Numbered from the stretch's first letter, positions 1 through 11,960 are shown. The stretch: DNA of 64,000 nucleotides from CAYSSJ01 sp964433675 (GCA_964433675.1 CAYSSJ010000001.1:124001-188000); one strand, 5' to 3'. The notes: generated by a model from the letters alone, not told the origin. A program made the numbers and translations.

Positions 1-2
1 AT

Positions 3-3000
3 GCACAGTTCTTGATGATAGCCGGTGCCGGTAGAGAGGTGAAATGGACCGAGCAAGGAAACTATACTAATGGAAAATCTTTGAGCGACCCCTCCCGAGT
101 AGAGTTGCATGCCTTCAATGTGGGTTACCAAAGATTTGCCGATTATATTAGATCGAATTTCGGACGTATCGAATATTCTGTGCAATGGCATAGTTGCGAC
201 TGGAATCGTCATTTGGGAATCGCGAACAATCAAATGTCAGCAGGTTATCCCTATACGGCGCCGGGACTACCTATCCGAGACCTGTCTGATAATAAACTCG
301 ATTTTATCAATGCAGCAGATCATGTGGTAATTCCTGAAAACACCATAGGTGAGAATGAACAGATGTATATAAATGACTATTATACAGTATATTATGATGA
401 ATATGATTTCTATTATTCTGCCGGTGTACCCGGCGATAAGGGTATCCCGGTAAATAACCAGCTTACTCTACCGGGATATAGTCAAAACAGGCAGATGATC
501 TATACGATAGATGGGCGTAATCCTTATGATGTGTTTTCACCTTTTTTGCATATAGAGATGGATGAATTACCTGAGAGCTATGAGCTGATCGAAGAGAATT
601 ATCTTTGGTTTTATGCTTATGATTTTGAAAATGAGACTTTCGATATGGAATCTTTGTTCGATAAAACATTGGAATACTACACTCCTATGGTCGATCATAT
701 CTGGGCAGTCTTGCCTGAAGCATTGGAGCTGGATGATGGGCTCGGAGTAGAAACGCCTCAGAATTTAGAGGTAGAGGACGAGTATAGATATTCGATGAGA
801 TTGAGATGGGATAAGGTTTCATCCTATGATTTTTATAGTTATGAGATCCTGATAGCAGATGAACCTATCGGAGCAAATAATTATGAGATCCTCTCGCGTG
901 AGACGCATCAGAACTTGGCAAGTCAAGCTCAGGAAACAATTATGATAACCGGCTTGGATGCGAATCAAAAATATTACTTTCAAATCAGAGGGCGCGATTA
1001 TAATGGTAATTATTCCGATCTTTCCGAAGAGATCATGGGTATGACAACTCCGGCTATTGTGACTCAGTTCAGAGCTGTTGGTAGAGATGAGAAATCTTCA
1101 TTGAGTTGGAGGGTGAATAACCAATCAGGGAATGAAGGATTCAATGTCTATCGTAAAACCGAGACGACTGACTATGTGATGATCGATAGTTGGGAGACAA
1201 ACGATAATCTTGTCGGCGGAACTGGAAGTAATGTCTATTACTATTATGATGACGAAGATGTGACTAACGGGAAAGTATATACCTATAGATTATCTATGGT
1301 CAATACGGAAGGTTTCGAGTATTTCATCTCCGCTACGGTTAGCTGTGCGCCAAATCATATCTTCCCGATTTATGTAAACACTCAAGATCAGGCATTTGCC
1401 GATACTCTCTATTTCGGCGTGAATCATTACGCATCCGATGATTATGAAAGTGAGTATGATATTCTCAAAGGAGATTATCCTCAAGAGGATTATCTTATGG
1501 CTGCGTTTTTCCTCCCACCGAATACATATTTGGAACAGGATATCAAAGCTGTTTTTGATCCGATCAATCACTACAAGACTTGGAAAATAAGGGTCAAGAC
1601 AGATCAATTGGACCAATCGGTAGGCATATCTTTGGACGAAAGCTTTTTTGACGATCATCAAATCTATCTACGCAATGATCAAACCGACGAATTCACTAAC
1701 ATGATAAACAGCGATCTCTATTTTCATCCGATTGAGGAGGAGTATTACGAATTTACTCTATATTGGGGTAAATTGTATCCTAACATCAATTTTGCTACTA
1801 CAAATAATCAAATATTGCAGGCTGGGGAAGTTTTCTCGTTTTCCTGGAATATAATGTTCGGTTCTCTGGTTGAATATCTGTCTATTTCTTTGCAAAATGA
1901 TTCGGACAGTCTGTTGATTGCACAAAATCTTCCGGGAACGGTTAGGGAATTCGACTGGGAAGTGGAAGATGACATTACTATGCATAATGCCCAAGTTGTG
2001 ATAGATCTCACTACCTTCGAAGGTGAACAAAGCCAGTCCAGATCCTCATACAGGGTAGGAGTCTTGCCGGCACAGCTCAGTATGGAGTTGTCCGAAGGTT
2101 GGCAGACCAGAGCAAACCCATGGCCCGATTTCCCCATCAATGTGGCATCCCAGATTTCACCTAATGCAGTATTTTATTCTTATGATGAGAATCAGCAATA
2201 TCAAAGCGAGGATTATTTCGAATTTGAGACCGGCTATATGTCTTATGTGCCAAATGAATTTACTGTCAGTGAACAAACTTCGGTTCACGGCGAGCAGCTG
2301 CTCATTCCGATGCATCCGGGATGGAATCTTATCGCCAATCCATATCCATATACTTTGGATATCAGAGATATACGCTATATCTTAAACGAAAGTAACTTTA
2401 CCTTCCATTCGATGGTGATGATGCGTAATCTGGCACGTAGTCTGTTTGTCTATAGCGATGGCAGGTATGAAATGGCAAGTGAGATTTCACCTTATGAATC
2501 GTTTTACATATACTCTCATTCGGAAGATGCGGACGAGCTTTATGCGAATTTCATACCATACCTTATGGGTCCCAATACTACCGAGTTGGATATAAACTGG
2601 ATTGTCCACCTTCAAGTAGAGCAAGCTTCCAGCGATCGAGATAATATCGTATTGGGTGTATCTCCCAAAGCTTCTTCCAGTTTCGATTTCCATTATGATA
2701 TGCCTAAACCTCCTCATAAACCTTTCGATGAAGCTATCTCGGTTTACTTTCCCAAAGATCCGGTGCAAGATTCGCTATTTGCCTATCAGGAATTGCATTG
2801 GGAATTTCTCTATCCATTTGTGGGAACTTCACAACAGTCCAAATATTGGGAGTTGGAAATAGAAGTGCCAACCGACGAGGCAATCGAATTACATCCGCTA
2901 TTTATGAATGTGCCGGATAATTACACGGTAAAACTTTATATAGACGGTAATGAATATGATATAATTCACAATAATATGATTACCATCGATCCGACAGAAG

Positions 3001-3344
3001 CGGGGATTATCAGTGGCGAGATCGAAGTGAAAAACTATACACCGGTCAATGCGGATGACATATTGACTATCAAACAGCATTTCTCAAACTATCCCAACCC
3101 ATTTAATCCGGAGACAACGATAACCTTCTATATCCCCAAACATGAGCAGGTGAAACTCGATATTTACAATATCAGAGGACAAAAAGTGAAAACTTTGGTT
3201 GATGAACCTTATGAAAGCGGTATTCATCAGATAGTCTGGGAAGGGAAAGACAAAAATGATAGACGAGTCTCAAGTGGCGTATATATCTATCGTTTGCAGA
3301 CCGAAAGTTACACTGCTACTAAGAAGATGATGCTGCTCAAGTGA
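3..3344 (+). CDS. Secreted fibronectin-III protein with C-terminal sorting tail (5' partial)
   Basis: The reading frame is open to the left edge, so the true start and any signal peptide lie outside the window. About 1,110 residues are visible. Two fibronectin type III-like segments can be seen, around residues 240-335 (ending YYFQIRGRDYNGNYSD) and 340-440 (FNVYRKTE). The last 80 residues form a type IX-type sorting tail: YPNPFNPETTI, IYNIRGQKVKTL, VSSGVYIYR and a final KKMMLLK. In that family the tail is cleaved after passage through the outer membrane, so the protein is inferred to be cell-surface or secreted. The N-terminal 230 residues are rich in Tyr, Asp and Trp, and I do not recognise a catalytic domain in them. 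A protease or hydrolase head upstream of the window cannot be excluded. The C-terminal assignment is firm; the function is unknown. Confidence 0.85.
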   Translation, partial: AQFLMIAGAGREVKWTEQGNYTNGKSLSDPSRVELHAFNVGYQRFADYIRSNFGRIEYSVQWHSCDWNRHLGIANNQMSAGYPYTAPGLPIRDLSDNKLDFINAADHVVIPENTIGENEQMYINDYYTVYYDEYDFYYSAGVPGDKGIPVNNQLTLPGYSQNRQMIYTIDGRNPYDVFSPFLHIEMDELPESYELIEENYLWFYAYDFENETFDMESLFDKTLEYYTPMVDHIWAVLPEALELDDGLGVETPQNLEVEDEYRYSMRLRWDKVSSYDFYSYEILIADEPIGANNYEILSRETHQNLASQAQETIMITGLDANQKYYFQIRGRDYNGNYSDLSEEIMGMTTPAIVTQFRAVGRDEKSSLSWRVNNQSGNEGFNVYRKTETTDYVMIDSWETNDNLVGGTGSNVYYYYDDEDVTNGKVYTYRLSMVNTEGFEYFISATVSCAPNHIFPIYVNTQDQAFADTLYFGVNHYASDDYESEYDILKGDYPQEDYLMAAFFLPPNTYLEQDIKAVFDPINHYKTWKIRVKTDQLDQSVGISLDESFFDDHQIYLRNDQTDEFTNMINSDLYFHPIEEEYYEFTLYWGKLYPNINFATTNNQILQAGEVFSFSWNIMFGSLVEYLSISLQNDSDSLLIAQNLPGTVREFDWEVEDDITMHNAQVVIDLTTFEGEQSQSRSSYRVGVLPAQLSMELSEGWQTRANPWPDFPINVASQISPNAVFYSYDENQQYQSEDYFEFETGYMSYVPNEFTVSEQTSVHGEQLLIPMHPGWNLIANPYPYTLDIRDIRYILNESNFTFHSMVMMRNLARSLFVYSDGRYEMASEISPYESFYIYSHSEDADELYANFIPYLMGPNTTELDINWIVHLQVEQASSDRDNIVLGVSPKASSSFDFHYDMPKPPHKPFDEAISVYFPKDPVQDSLFAYQELHWEFLYPFVGTSQQSKYWELEIEVPTDEAIELHPLFMNVPDNYTVKLYIDGNEYDIIHNNMITIDPTEAGIISGEIEVKNYTPVNADDILTIKQHFSNYPNPFNPETTITFYIPKHEQVKLDIYNIRGQKVKTLVDEPYESGIHQIVWEGKDKNDRRVSSGVYIYRLQTESYTATKKMMLLK

Positions 3345-3569
3345 GATTATAGAGGGTAGAAGGTTAAAGATAGTAGGGCAAGTTGGCAACTTGCCTACGG
3401 AGGACAAGGATGATGTTTAGAAGTTTAGGGTTTAGAGGTCAGAGGACGGAAGATGGAAAACTGGAGACAGGGAACAGTAGGCAGTAAGCAGAAATCTGAG
3501 TGAAGAAGGTGAGAATGTCTACTTCTCAAATAGTAGTAATAAGCAATAAGCAAGGAAGAAAGCTCGGGA
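3345..3569. other. Intergenic spacer, purine-rich, with a palindrome
   Basis: This 225-bp gap separates the convergent sorting-tail gene and the fetB-like gene. It has no convincing gene. The plus strand is strikingly purine-rich, made of loosely repeated units such as GAAGTTTAGGGTTTAGAGG and GGAAGATGGAAAAC, and it has a short tandem AATAAGC AATAAGC near 3540. It also holds the palindrome listed separately. No poly-T terminator is evident for either gene. Confidence 0.6.
3373..3398. repeat. REP-like palindrome
   Basis: The arms GTAGG-CAAGTTG (3373-3377 and 3379-3385) and CAACTTG-CCTAC (3387-3398) are perfectly complementary, apart from one bulged G and a one-base centre. No T-run follows on either strand, so it is unlikely to be an intrinsic terminator. 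Its location between convergent gene ends is typical of REP-type dispersed palindromes. Whether it recurs in the genome cannot be seen here. Confidence 0.5.
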
Positions 3570-4358
3570 TTATTTCTGAAAGATATCCTCTCTGAGAATA
3601 CTATATTCATCGAAAGCTATCTGTCTGGAGAGAATGAGAGAAAGGAGGACAGAGATACTGATAGTGATAAAGATAGCTATCATAATAATGATCTGATACT
3701 TGATGGCTACAGCAGGTGAGGAACCTCCGAGAATCTGACCGGTCATCATACCCGGCAGGGAGACCAATCCCATAGTGGCTATACTGCCAAGTTGTGGTGC
3801 TAGCGCGGCTTTATACGCTTCTCGCAAAAATGAGCGGGTAGCCTCGTGTCTGGTAGCTCCCAGCGAAATATACTGGATATATTCGGTTTCTCGTTTGCGT
3901 AACTCGGAGAAAAACCTATCCAATCCAATGATATTGCCACGCAATAGATTACCCAATATCATCCCCGAAAGGGGGATCAGATAACGTGCCTCTAGCAAGA
4001 CCGAAGGTTTGAAGACGATTAGGAAAGTGACGAGACAAAACATTATAGTGAAAATATAGGCGGGGAAAGTGGCGGTGAATACTTTCTTCAGCTTCAAACC
4101 GCTACGGTTGAGTATAGTAACATTGGCAACTATCAACATAATTATGATCCAGGCGAAATTTATCAGCGGATGGTTCAGCTTGAAAATATATTCCATATAT
4201 ACACCGACCAATAGAAGCTGTACGGTCATCCTGATCACTGAAATGATCAATTCCCTGGAGAGTTTGATATGGAGCCATCTGAACGTCCAAAGCGGGATGA
4301 TGACCAAGAATAGATATACAAACAGAGCAAACATTGAAACATCATAGGTATTTTCCAT
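3570..4358 (-). CDS. fetB: FetB-like ABC transporter permease (UPF0014 family)
   Basis: This is a 262-residue polytopic membrane protein, the usual length for the FetB/YbbM family. About seven hydrophobic segments are visible. The conserved stretch around IRMTVQLLLVG near the N-terminus and LPGMMTGQILGGSSPAVAIKYQ near the C-terminus is typical of the family. In Escherichia coli FetA and FetB form an ABC exporter that lowers cellular iron, and that role is transferred here only by homology. The gene lies 4 bp downstream of the ATPase gene, so the two surely form one transporter. The start ATG at 4358 follows an AAAGGAG-type ribosome site. The pair is the last part of the long minus-strand run. 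Confidence 0.85.
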   Translation of the reverse strand: MENTYDVSMFALFVYLFLVIIPLWTFRWLHIKLSRELIISVIRMTVQLLLVGVYMEYIFKLNHPLINFAWIIIMLIVANVTILNRSGLKLKKVFTATFPAYIFTIMFCLVTFLIVFKPSVLLEARYLIPLSGMILGNLLRGNIIGLDRFFSELRKRETEYIQYISLGATRHEATRSFLREAYKAALAPQLGSIATMGLVSLPGMMTGQILGGSSPAVAIKYQIIIMIAIFITISISVLLSLILSRQIAFDEYSILREDIFQK

Positions 4359-4362
4359 CTAA

Positions 4363-4998
4363 TTACTCCTTTTTCTGCAATTTGCCGTTATTCATCAGAT
4401 AGATGGTATCGACACAATCCAGCCATTCTTTGTTATGTGAAATAGAGATTATACTTCGCTGAGGATCGCTGATGATCAGCTTTACCACTTGATTAATATT
4501 ATTCTCATCCAAGCTGGAGGTGATCTCATCCAATAAGAAGAAAGACTTATCCAAAAGCAACGATTGTAAGATAGTGATCCGCTGCTGTTCACCACCGGAG
4601 AGTTTATCATACTTTTGTTTTAGGATAGAATCGGGGAAATTCAATTTGTGCAGATATTTTTTCAGATCGGTGGGGATATTGTGCTGATTGTGCTTGAATG
4701 TAAAGGGGAGACAGAGATACTCTTGCACAGATCCCTCGAATGAAGGTGCTTTTTGACTAATATAAACGAAGTTTTTTCTGAAACTGTCGATGTTTTGTCG
4801 ATCAATTTTTTCACCTTTGAAATATACAGTTCCGCCGCTGTGATGTTCAAAAAACAGGATCGCTTTCAGCAAGGTCGATTTGCCGGAACCCGAATCTCCG
4901 AAAATCAGTACCTTCTCACCATTCCGGATCTTCAGATCGCAGTTGTTTAGGATCACCTTATCCTGTTTGACTATGGTAAGATTCTCTACTTTGAGCAT
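4363..4998 (-). CDS. fetA: FetA-like ABC transporter ATPase
   Basis: This 211-residue ATP-binding cassette has all diagnostic motifs. The Walker A motif GDSGSGKST is at residues 34-42, a Q-loop is near SQKAP (81-85), the signature LSGGEQQ is at 133-139, Walker B ends in LLDE (155-158) and the D-loop is SSLD. It is short, consistent with a lone cassette domain that pairs with the separate permease encoded directly downstream. It is expected to act at the cytoplasmic face of the inner membrane and power iron (or other metal) efflux; the substrate is inferred from the FetB partner. Only 7 bp separate it from the MtaD-type deaminase stop, so it is probably co-transcribed with the metabolic genes upstream. 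Confidence 0.85.
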   Translation of the reverse strand: MLKVENLTIVKQDKVILNNCDLKIRNGEKVLIFGDSGSGKSTLLKAILFFEHHSGGTVYFKGEKIDRQNIDSFRKNFVYISQKAPSFEGSVQEYLCLPFTFKHNQHNIPTDLKKYLHKLNFPDSILKQKYDKLSGGEQQRITILQSLLLDKSFFLLDEITSSLDENNINQVVKLIISDPQRSIISISHNKEWLDCVDTIYLMNNGKLQKKE

Positions 4999-5005
4999 AT
5001 CAGTC

Positions 5006-6328
5006 TTACCTCACAAATTTGGCAATCTTATCCTGATAGGAATTTGAGCGTTCTAATAGCTCCGTTTCAGAAATAGTCTGCAGTATCCTATCTTTAAGAA
5101 TGATCTTTCCGTTTATGATCACGGTATCCACAGTTTTTCCGGAGAGAGTATAGACTAGATGAGAATAGACATTGTACATCGGAGTAGAGTCCAGATCACT
5201 AATATCTATACAGATCACATCTGCCAGTTTACCACTTTCTAATGAACCGATAAGTTTAGATTTTCCGATCGCCTTAGCTGCCATAGAAGTGCACATTTGC
5301 ACCGCTTGGGAAGCTGGCAATACGGTGGGATCTCTATTGATAGCTTTGTGAACTTTAGCTGTGATATCCATCTCCTCCAAGAGTGAGAGGTTATTGTTGC
5401 TTGCCACTCCATCTGTACCCATGCTGACGGTGATATCCTCTTCCAGATATTCCTTTAGTGGTGCGAATCCGGAGGCAAGTTTAAGATTACTTTCCGTATT
5501 CAGAGAGACGCCGACATCATGTTTGGATAAAACTTTCCGTTCACTTGCATCAATCCAAACTCCATGGGCGATAATCACCGGAGTATCGAAGAATCCCAGT
5601 TTGTTTAGATATTCAACCGGTCGGCATCCGAACTGAGAGAGCGAATCTTTGAGTTCTTTTTCAGTTTCAGAAAGATGGATATGCATCAGCAGGTTATGAT
5701 CCCGTGCCGCTCTTATCGCTTTTTTCAGTGTATCGGCACTACAGGTATAAATAGAATGGGGGGATATGGTAAAATCTATAAGTTCATTATCTTTAAAATT
5801 CTGATTTTGAGCAAGCGCATAATCGATCATCTCTTCCGGTTTATTGTATCCGGCTATGGGGAAATCTATGATGCCCTCGCCGACTAGAGCTCTGATGCCG
5901 ATCTCCGCCGCTGCTTTAGCTATACTCTTACCATGATAATACATATCATTGAACAGAGTGATGCCGTTTTTGATCAGTTCAGCAGCACCATGCAGAGTGG
6001 CATCATAAACAAAACCACTATCTACGAAATGAGATTCGGCGGGCCAAATGTAATTATTTAACCAATCGTGCAATTCCAGATCATCTGCTAATCCGCGGAA
6101 AAATGCCATCGGAATATGAGTGTGTGTGTTTATCAGACCGGGCATCACGATCTTGTTGCTGGCATCGATTGTAGTAACACTCTTATACCTGCTTAGAATG
6201 TCTTCAGTTTTTCCGATAGCGACGATCAAATTATCTTTGATAGCGACTGCTCCGTTATCGAGTTCGGTTAGTTTTTCGTCCATCGTGACAACATAGCCGT
6301 TTTTGATAATTATATCCACATTTTTCAT
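5006..6328 (-). CDS. mtaD: MtaD-type amidohydrolase (methylthioadenosine/S-adenosylhomocysteine deaminase family)
   Basis: This is a 440-residue cytosolic metal-dependent deaminase of the amidohydrolase superfamily. Zinc ligands are visible as HTH (H69, H71), HIH (H216, H218), the catalytic glutamate in HLSET (E221), H255 in AHGVW and D306 in GTDGVASNN. The FRGLADDLELHDWLNN segment after the first histidines is characteristic of the MtaD/TrzN/SsnA group. The expected reaction is deamination of 5'-methylthioadenosine and S-adenosylhomocysteine in purine and methionine salvage. Related enzymes act on other amino-purines, so the exact substrate is open. The start overlaps the stop of the upstream dehydrogenase gene by 4 bp (ATGA at 6328-6325), indicating translational coupling. 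Confidence 0.85.
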   Translation of the reverse strand: MKNVDIIIKNGYVVTMDEKLTELDNGAVAIKDNLIVAIGKTEDILSRYKSVTTIDASNKIVMPGLINTHTHIPMAFFRGLADDLELHDWLNNYIWPAESHFVDSGFVYDATLHGAAELIKNGITLFNDMYYHGKSIAKAAAEIGIRALVGEGIIDFPIAGYNKPEEMIDYALAQNQNFKDNELIDFTISPHSIYTCSADTLKKAIRAARDHNLLMHIHLSETEKELKDSLSQFGCRPVEYLNKLGFFDTPVIIAHGVWIDASERKVLSKHDVGVSLNTESNLKLASGFAPLKEYLEEDITVSMGTDGVASNNNLSLLEEMDITAKVHKAINRDPTVLPASQAVQMCTSMAAKAIGKSKLIGSLESGKLADVICIDISDLDSTPMYNVYSHLVYTLSGKTVDTVIINGKIILKDRILQTISETELLERSNSYQDKIAKFVR

Positions 6329-7304
6329 AAATCACCTCTATTATAAATTTCTTTATTCACTATATTGGGTGGGATTTTACCCTTAGATATAGCCACAGCA
6401 TTGTCTGCAGCCAACATACCCATTTTTACGCGAGTGGCTTTGGATGCACTTCCGATATGGGGTAATAGGATCACATTGGAAAGATTGATCAATTCCGGAT
6501 GGATCTGAGGTTCAGATTCATATACATCCAGAGCGGCACCGGCAATTTGATTTGACTTCAAAGCATTAACCAGCGCTTCTTCATCTATCACAGCTCCACG
6601 AGAAGTATTAATCAGATAAGCATTTTCCTTCATCAAAGCCAGCTCTTTTTTGCCAAGCATATGGTGGGTTTTATCAGTTAAAGGCACATGGATAGAGATG
6701 AAATCGGATTGTTTCAAAAGATGGGGCAGTTCGACAAATTTGGCATCAGTAGCACTTTCCAATTCTTTATTTACACTCATATTATTATAACAGATTTTCA
6801 TCTCGAAGCCGGTGGCTCTTTTGGCTACTTCTGAGCCAATTTTACCTGCACCGATCAGCCCCAGGGTCTTATGATGAATATCTCTCCCCAGCAGCAGTTC
6901 CGGTTCCCAACCTTTGAATTTTCCTGCCCGGGTGAATCTATCCGCTTCCACTATCCGGCGTGCGATTGAGCAGATAAGTGTGAAAGCAAGGTCGGCAGTA
7001 GTTTCGCTGAGAACGTCGGGTGTATTGGTGACCGGGATTCCATGTTTACTGGCTTCGGCAAGGTCGATATTGTTAAATCCGGCGGCATAATTAACTATTC
7101 CCTTCAGATTGGGTTTAGCAGCTATCACATCTTTATCGATAGCGTCGGTGAGCAGGCATAGTAATATCTCACACCATTTGATATTTTCTATGATCTCTTC
7201 TTTGGATAGAACTCGGTCTTCTTCATTATAGCGCAAGTCAAAAGTTTCGCTCAGTTTCTTCATAACCGGTTCTGGAAGTCTGCGTGTCAAAAAAAGCTTG
7301 GTTT

Positions 7305-7308
<4 letters not shown>
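6325..7308 (-). CDS. D-isomer specific 2-hydroxyacid dehydrogenase, probable glycerate dehydrogenase / hydroxypyruvate reductase
   Basis: This is a 327-residue NAD(P)-dependent dehydrogenase. The Rossmann motif GAGKIG is at residues 153-158. The catalytic triad is R237 (INTSRGAV), E266 (YESEP) and H284 (LLPHIGSAS). The substrate loop NYAAGFNNID (73-82) matches glyoxylate/hydroxypyruvate reductases. I chose ATG 7308 because GGAGG lies 7 bp upstream; an in-frame start 15 bp earlier lacks such a site. The gene overlaps the glycerate kinase stop by 4 bp. Next to a glycerate kinase the likely role is interconversion of hydroxypyruvate and D-glycerate (or glyoxylate and glycolate), feeding 2- or 3-phosphoglycerate into glycolysis. 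The cofactor preference was not determined. Confidence 0.85.
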
Positions 7309-9495
<2,187 letters not shown>

Positions 9496-9510
9496 TCAGA
9501 TGCCATAGTG

Positions 9511-11952
9511 TCAATCATCTTTGAAGGTCAGATCAACAAGCGAGCGTACCAAAAAGGAGGAATCATCACTCATAGAGCTTAGAAGTTTGCGGCTCTCTTC
9601 GCTATCGATCGCTTTCAGGCTTCTGGCGGTGATCACGCGTAATCTTTCTGATGAAGAAGTGATGAACTGTTCGAGAAGCTGAACAGATCTTTCATTATTG
9701 AATCCTCCAAGGGCAGATAATGAGGTGGGAAGATATTCTCCCCGATGGATAAATTCTTCCAAGTAAGAGAGATATTCTTCGGCTTCCAGATTGCCGATCA
9801 AACCAATGGTATTTTTTACTACCAAACTATCAGAACTAACCAATAACATCGGAAAATAACCTTGTAAAGCATTGGAGTTTTTTGCAAAATGTTCAATCGC
9901 TCTCAATGTGAGCCCACTTCTGGTATCCATCTCGTTTTCAGCGATATAACCGGCAGTTTCATCTTCTCGTTCCAATAAAAATGCTCTTGCCTTTTCTACT
10001 TGTTTTTTGGCACTTCCCACTTCCCACTGCGATGCTAAGGCAAATAGATTCTCGATCGTATCGGTGGAATCAACTGTTGCCAAGGATTCTTCACTTAACT
10101 GTTCGACCGGATCTTCTATTTCTACCATAATCGTATCCAGTCCAAGCCCGAAATAACCACGCTGCCAAGTGGAGTCGTTCTCACAATCTTGCAGAGCATA
10201 ATAATTATCTCCACCTGTATCCAGAAACAACCCAATGCTACCACTTCCGCGCGCGGTTCTGCCATAACCGTAATTTGTCTCACTATAGCGCTCGTAGCGA
10301 TCATTGCCGGCTGTATCTATGAAGATTGCCACCGAATTAGTAAGTGCCAACCCATTACCGCCTTCTATCGAGTAACAGTCATTTCCGGCTTGGTCTATAA
10401 AGAAACCGACACCATAATCGTGTCCTGCCCCTTGACCGGGACCGTGGCGCGAATAGTACATATCGTCACCTTCGCGGTTCAAGAGAAATCCACCGGCAAG
10501 ATGGATACCACTACCTTGCGGGTAATAAACAGCGGTAAACACGTCATTCCCGCCGCCGTCGATCAGCATACCGAGTGCGTACCAATAGGCGGAAGCCTGC
10601 GCATAAACACCACCATTGTAATGATCGTTACCAGCACCATCATACAAAAGTGCGATACCACCTCCCAGATAGGGACGCAGTCCAAATCCAAAACCTTGTG
10701 CCATACTGCGATAATCTAGCGGCATCAGCGGTTCGTGCGTATATTTGCCACCGGCATAATATTGGTCATTACCTTCGTGATCTATCAAAATTCCTACTGC
10801 CATCGGACCGGCGAACCCCTGTCCGAATTGAGTAACATGGTAGCTGTCGTTTCCTGTCTCATCTATCAGAAAGGAGACACCGAAACTGGCAGCTCCCAGA
10901 CTGTGCAATCCACAGCGATAGATATTGTCTCCTTCCCTTTGATGAGAGAGCTGATAGCCAAATAGTGAAGATAAGGCAAAATCACCACTACGATAGGTAT
11001 CGTTGCCACCAGCAGAGTAGTTTATCCCCAATCCACCAAAGACACTGAAAAGTGATGCTATCGAGTTGTTCTGATAAGTATCGTCTCCGCCCAGATCAAT
11101 AGTCCAATAAAAAGGCTCAGAAAAATCAGTGTAAATATCGGAAAGATAGAGGTCATCGCCGCCAGGGTCTAAGATGAAGCTGTAATTTTTTTCGTAAATA
11201 TCCCCAGCTTCGGTGCCAATCACGAAAGTGCCCCACTTTGTCTCTCTTTCCACTAACTTATCAGGGAAGTCGAATCGTTCAGCCAAAATATTTTCTAATA
11301 AAATATCGAACCCATGCTGGAATTTCAGCGCAGCTTTGGTAATATGAGCAAAATTTATCTTTCTCAGAACAGGCAGCATATCATCCATGGTCAAGTCTTC
11401 GAATTCGGCTATATCTCGCTTTTGGAAGAATTCCCGATATGCCAGCGAATCTTGAGATTCGGACAGATAAGAATAAGCGAAATAACGCACCTTCTCCAGC
11501 TCAGAAGTGGATAAACTCTCCCAAGTCCTTTCAAAAGAAACGCTTACATCATCCCAAACATATTCTACATAAGTGAAGATATCTTTAGATGATTTTACCT
11601 TCCGGTTGAAGTAATCTTTGTAATCATTAACCGGGATTTCTCTGCTATTTTCGTGTAAGAGTGCATCAGCTTTCTGCAGAAGGGAGATCACCTCCCTCTC
11701 TTTGATTGTATCTTCCATTTGTTGGACAAGTTCGGGATATCTGAGTGGATTGTTGATGACATCGACCACGACAGGAAGTTTGAATTCCGTATCAGTAGAC
11801 CAATCTTTGAGAAAATTCAGATCGGTAGTATCCAGAGAAGCCGATGCGAGCATCCGAGAGATCAGCTCCATCTGCTCAGCACTGATGATCTCGGCACAAA
11901 TTGTACCTGCTGAAAATATGATGATAAAAATGATGACTGAATATCGATACAT
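9511..11952 (-). CDS. Exported protein with twelve G-N/D-D-x-Y repeats and a HEAT-like C-terminus
   Basis: This 813-residue protein begins with a signal peptide (hydrophobic 5-20, likely cut after AGTICA). After an alpha-helical region (21-240) come twelve repeats from about residue 263 to 585, built around G-[GN]-D-[DN]-x-Y: GGDDLY, GGDDTY, GGNDTY, EGDNIY, TGNDSY, EGNDQY, AGNDHY, GGNDVF, EGDDMY, AGNDCY, AGNDRY and GGDNYY. They are spaced roughly 25-45 residues apart, several preceded by xxxIDxxG and with QG between. This looks like a beta-solenoid with regularly placed acidic residues, possibly binding calcium. Residues 640-813 contain helical pairs resembling HEAT repeats. The location is probably periplasm or surface. 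It follows the phosphoesterase gene by 8 bp. I know no experimentally defined function for it. Confidence 0.8.
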   Translation of the reverse strand: MYRYSVIIFIIIFSAGTICAEIISAEQMELISRMLASASLDTTDLNFLKDWSTDTEFKLPVVVDVINNPLRYPELVQQMEDTIKEREVISLLQKADALLHENSREIPVNDYKDYFNRKVKSSKDIFTYVEYVWDDVSVSFERTWESLSTSELEKVRYFAYSYLSESQDSLAYREFFQKRDIAEFEDLTMDDMLPVLRKINFAHITKAALKFQHGFDILLENILAERFDFPDKLVERETKWGTFVIGTEAGDIYEKNYSFILDPGGDDLYLSDIYTDFSEPFYWTIDLGGDDTYQNNSIASLFSVFGGLGINYSAGGNDTYRSGDFALSSLFGYQLSHQREGDNIYRCGLHSLGAASFGVSFLIDETGNDSYHVTQFGQGFAGPMAVGILIDHEGNDQYYAGGKYTHEPLMPLDYRSMAQGFGFGLRPYLGGGIALLYDGAGNDHYNGGVYAQASAYWYALGMLIDGGGNDVFTAVYYPQGSGIHLAGGFLLNREGDDMYYSRHGPGQGAGHDYGVGFFIDQAGNDCYSIEGGNGLALTNSVAIFIDTAGNDRYERYSETNYGYGRTARGSGSIGLFLDTGGDNYYALQDCENDSTWQRGYFGLGLDTIMVEIEDPVEQLSEESLATVDSTDTIENLFALASQWEVGSAKKQVEKARAFLLEREDETAGYIAENEMDTRSGLTLRAIEHFAKNSNALQGYFPMLLVSSDSLVVKNTIGLIGNLEAEEYLSYLEEFIHRGEYLPTSLSALGGFNNERSVQLLEQFITSSSERLRVITARSLKAIDSEESRKLLSSMSDDSSFLVRSLVDLTFKDD

Positions 11953-11960
11953 AATATCTC

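Noticed and set aside
10189..10719. Plus-strand 176-codon frame opposite the repeat protein
   Set aside because: Low-complexity frame produced by the repeated codons of the minus-strand gene; no ribosome site and no domain.
9980..11230. Repeated DNA units considered as a CRISPR or direct-repeat array
   Set aside because: The repeats vary in length and sequence, stay in frame and encode the G-N/D-D-x-Y motif, so they are protein repeats.
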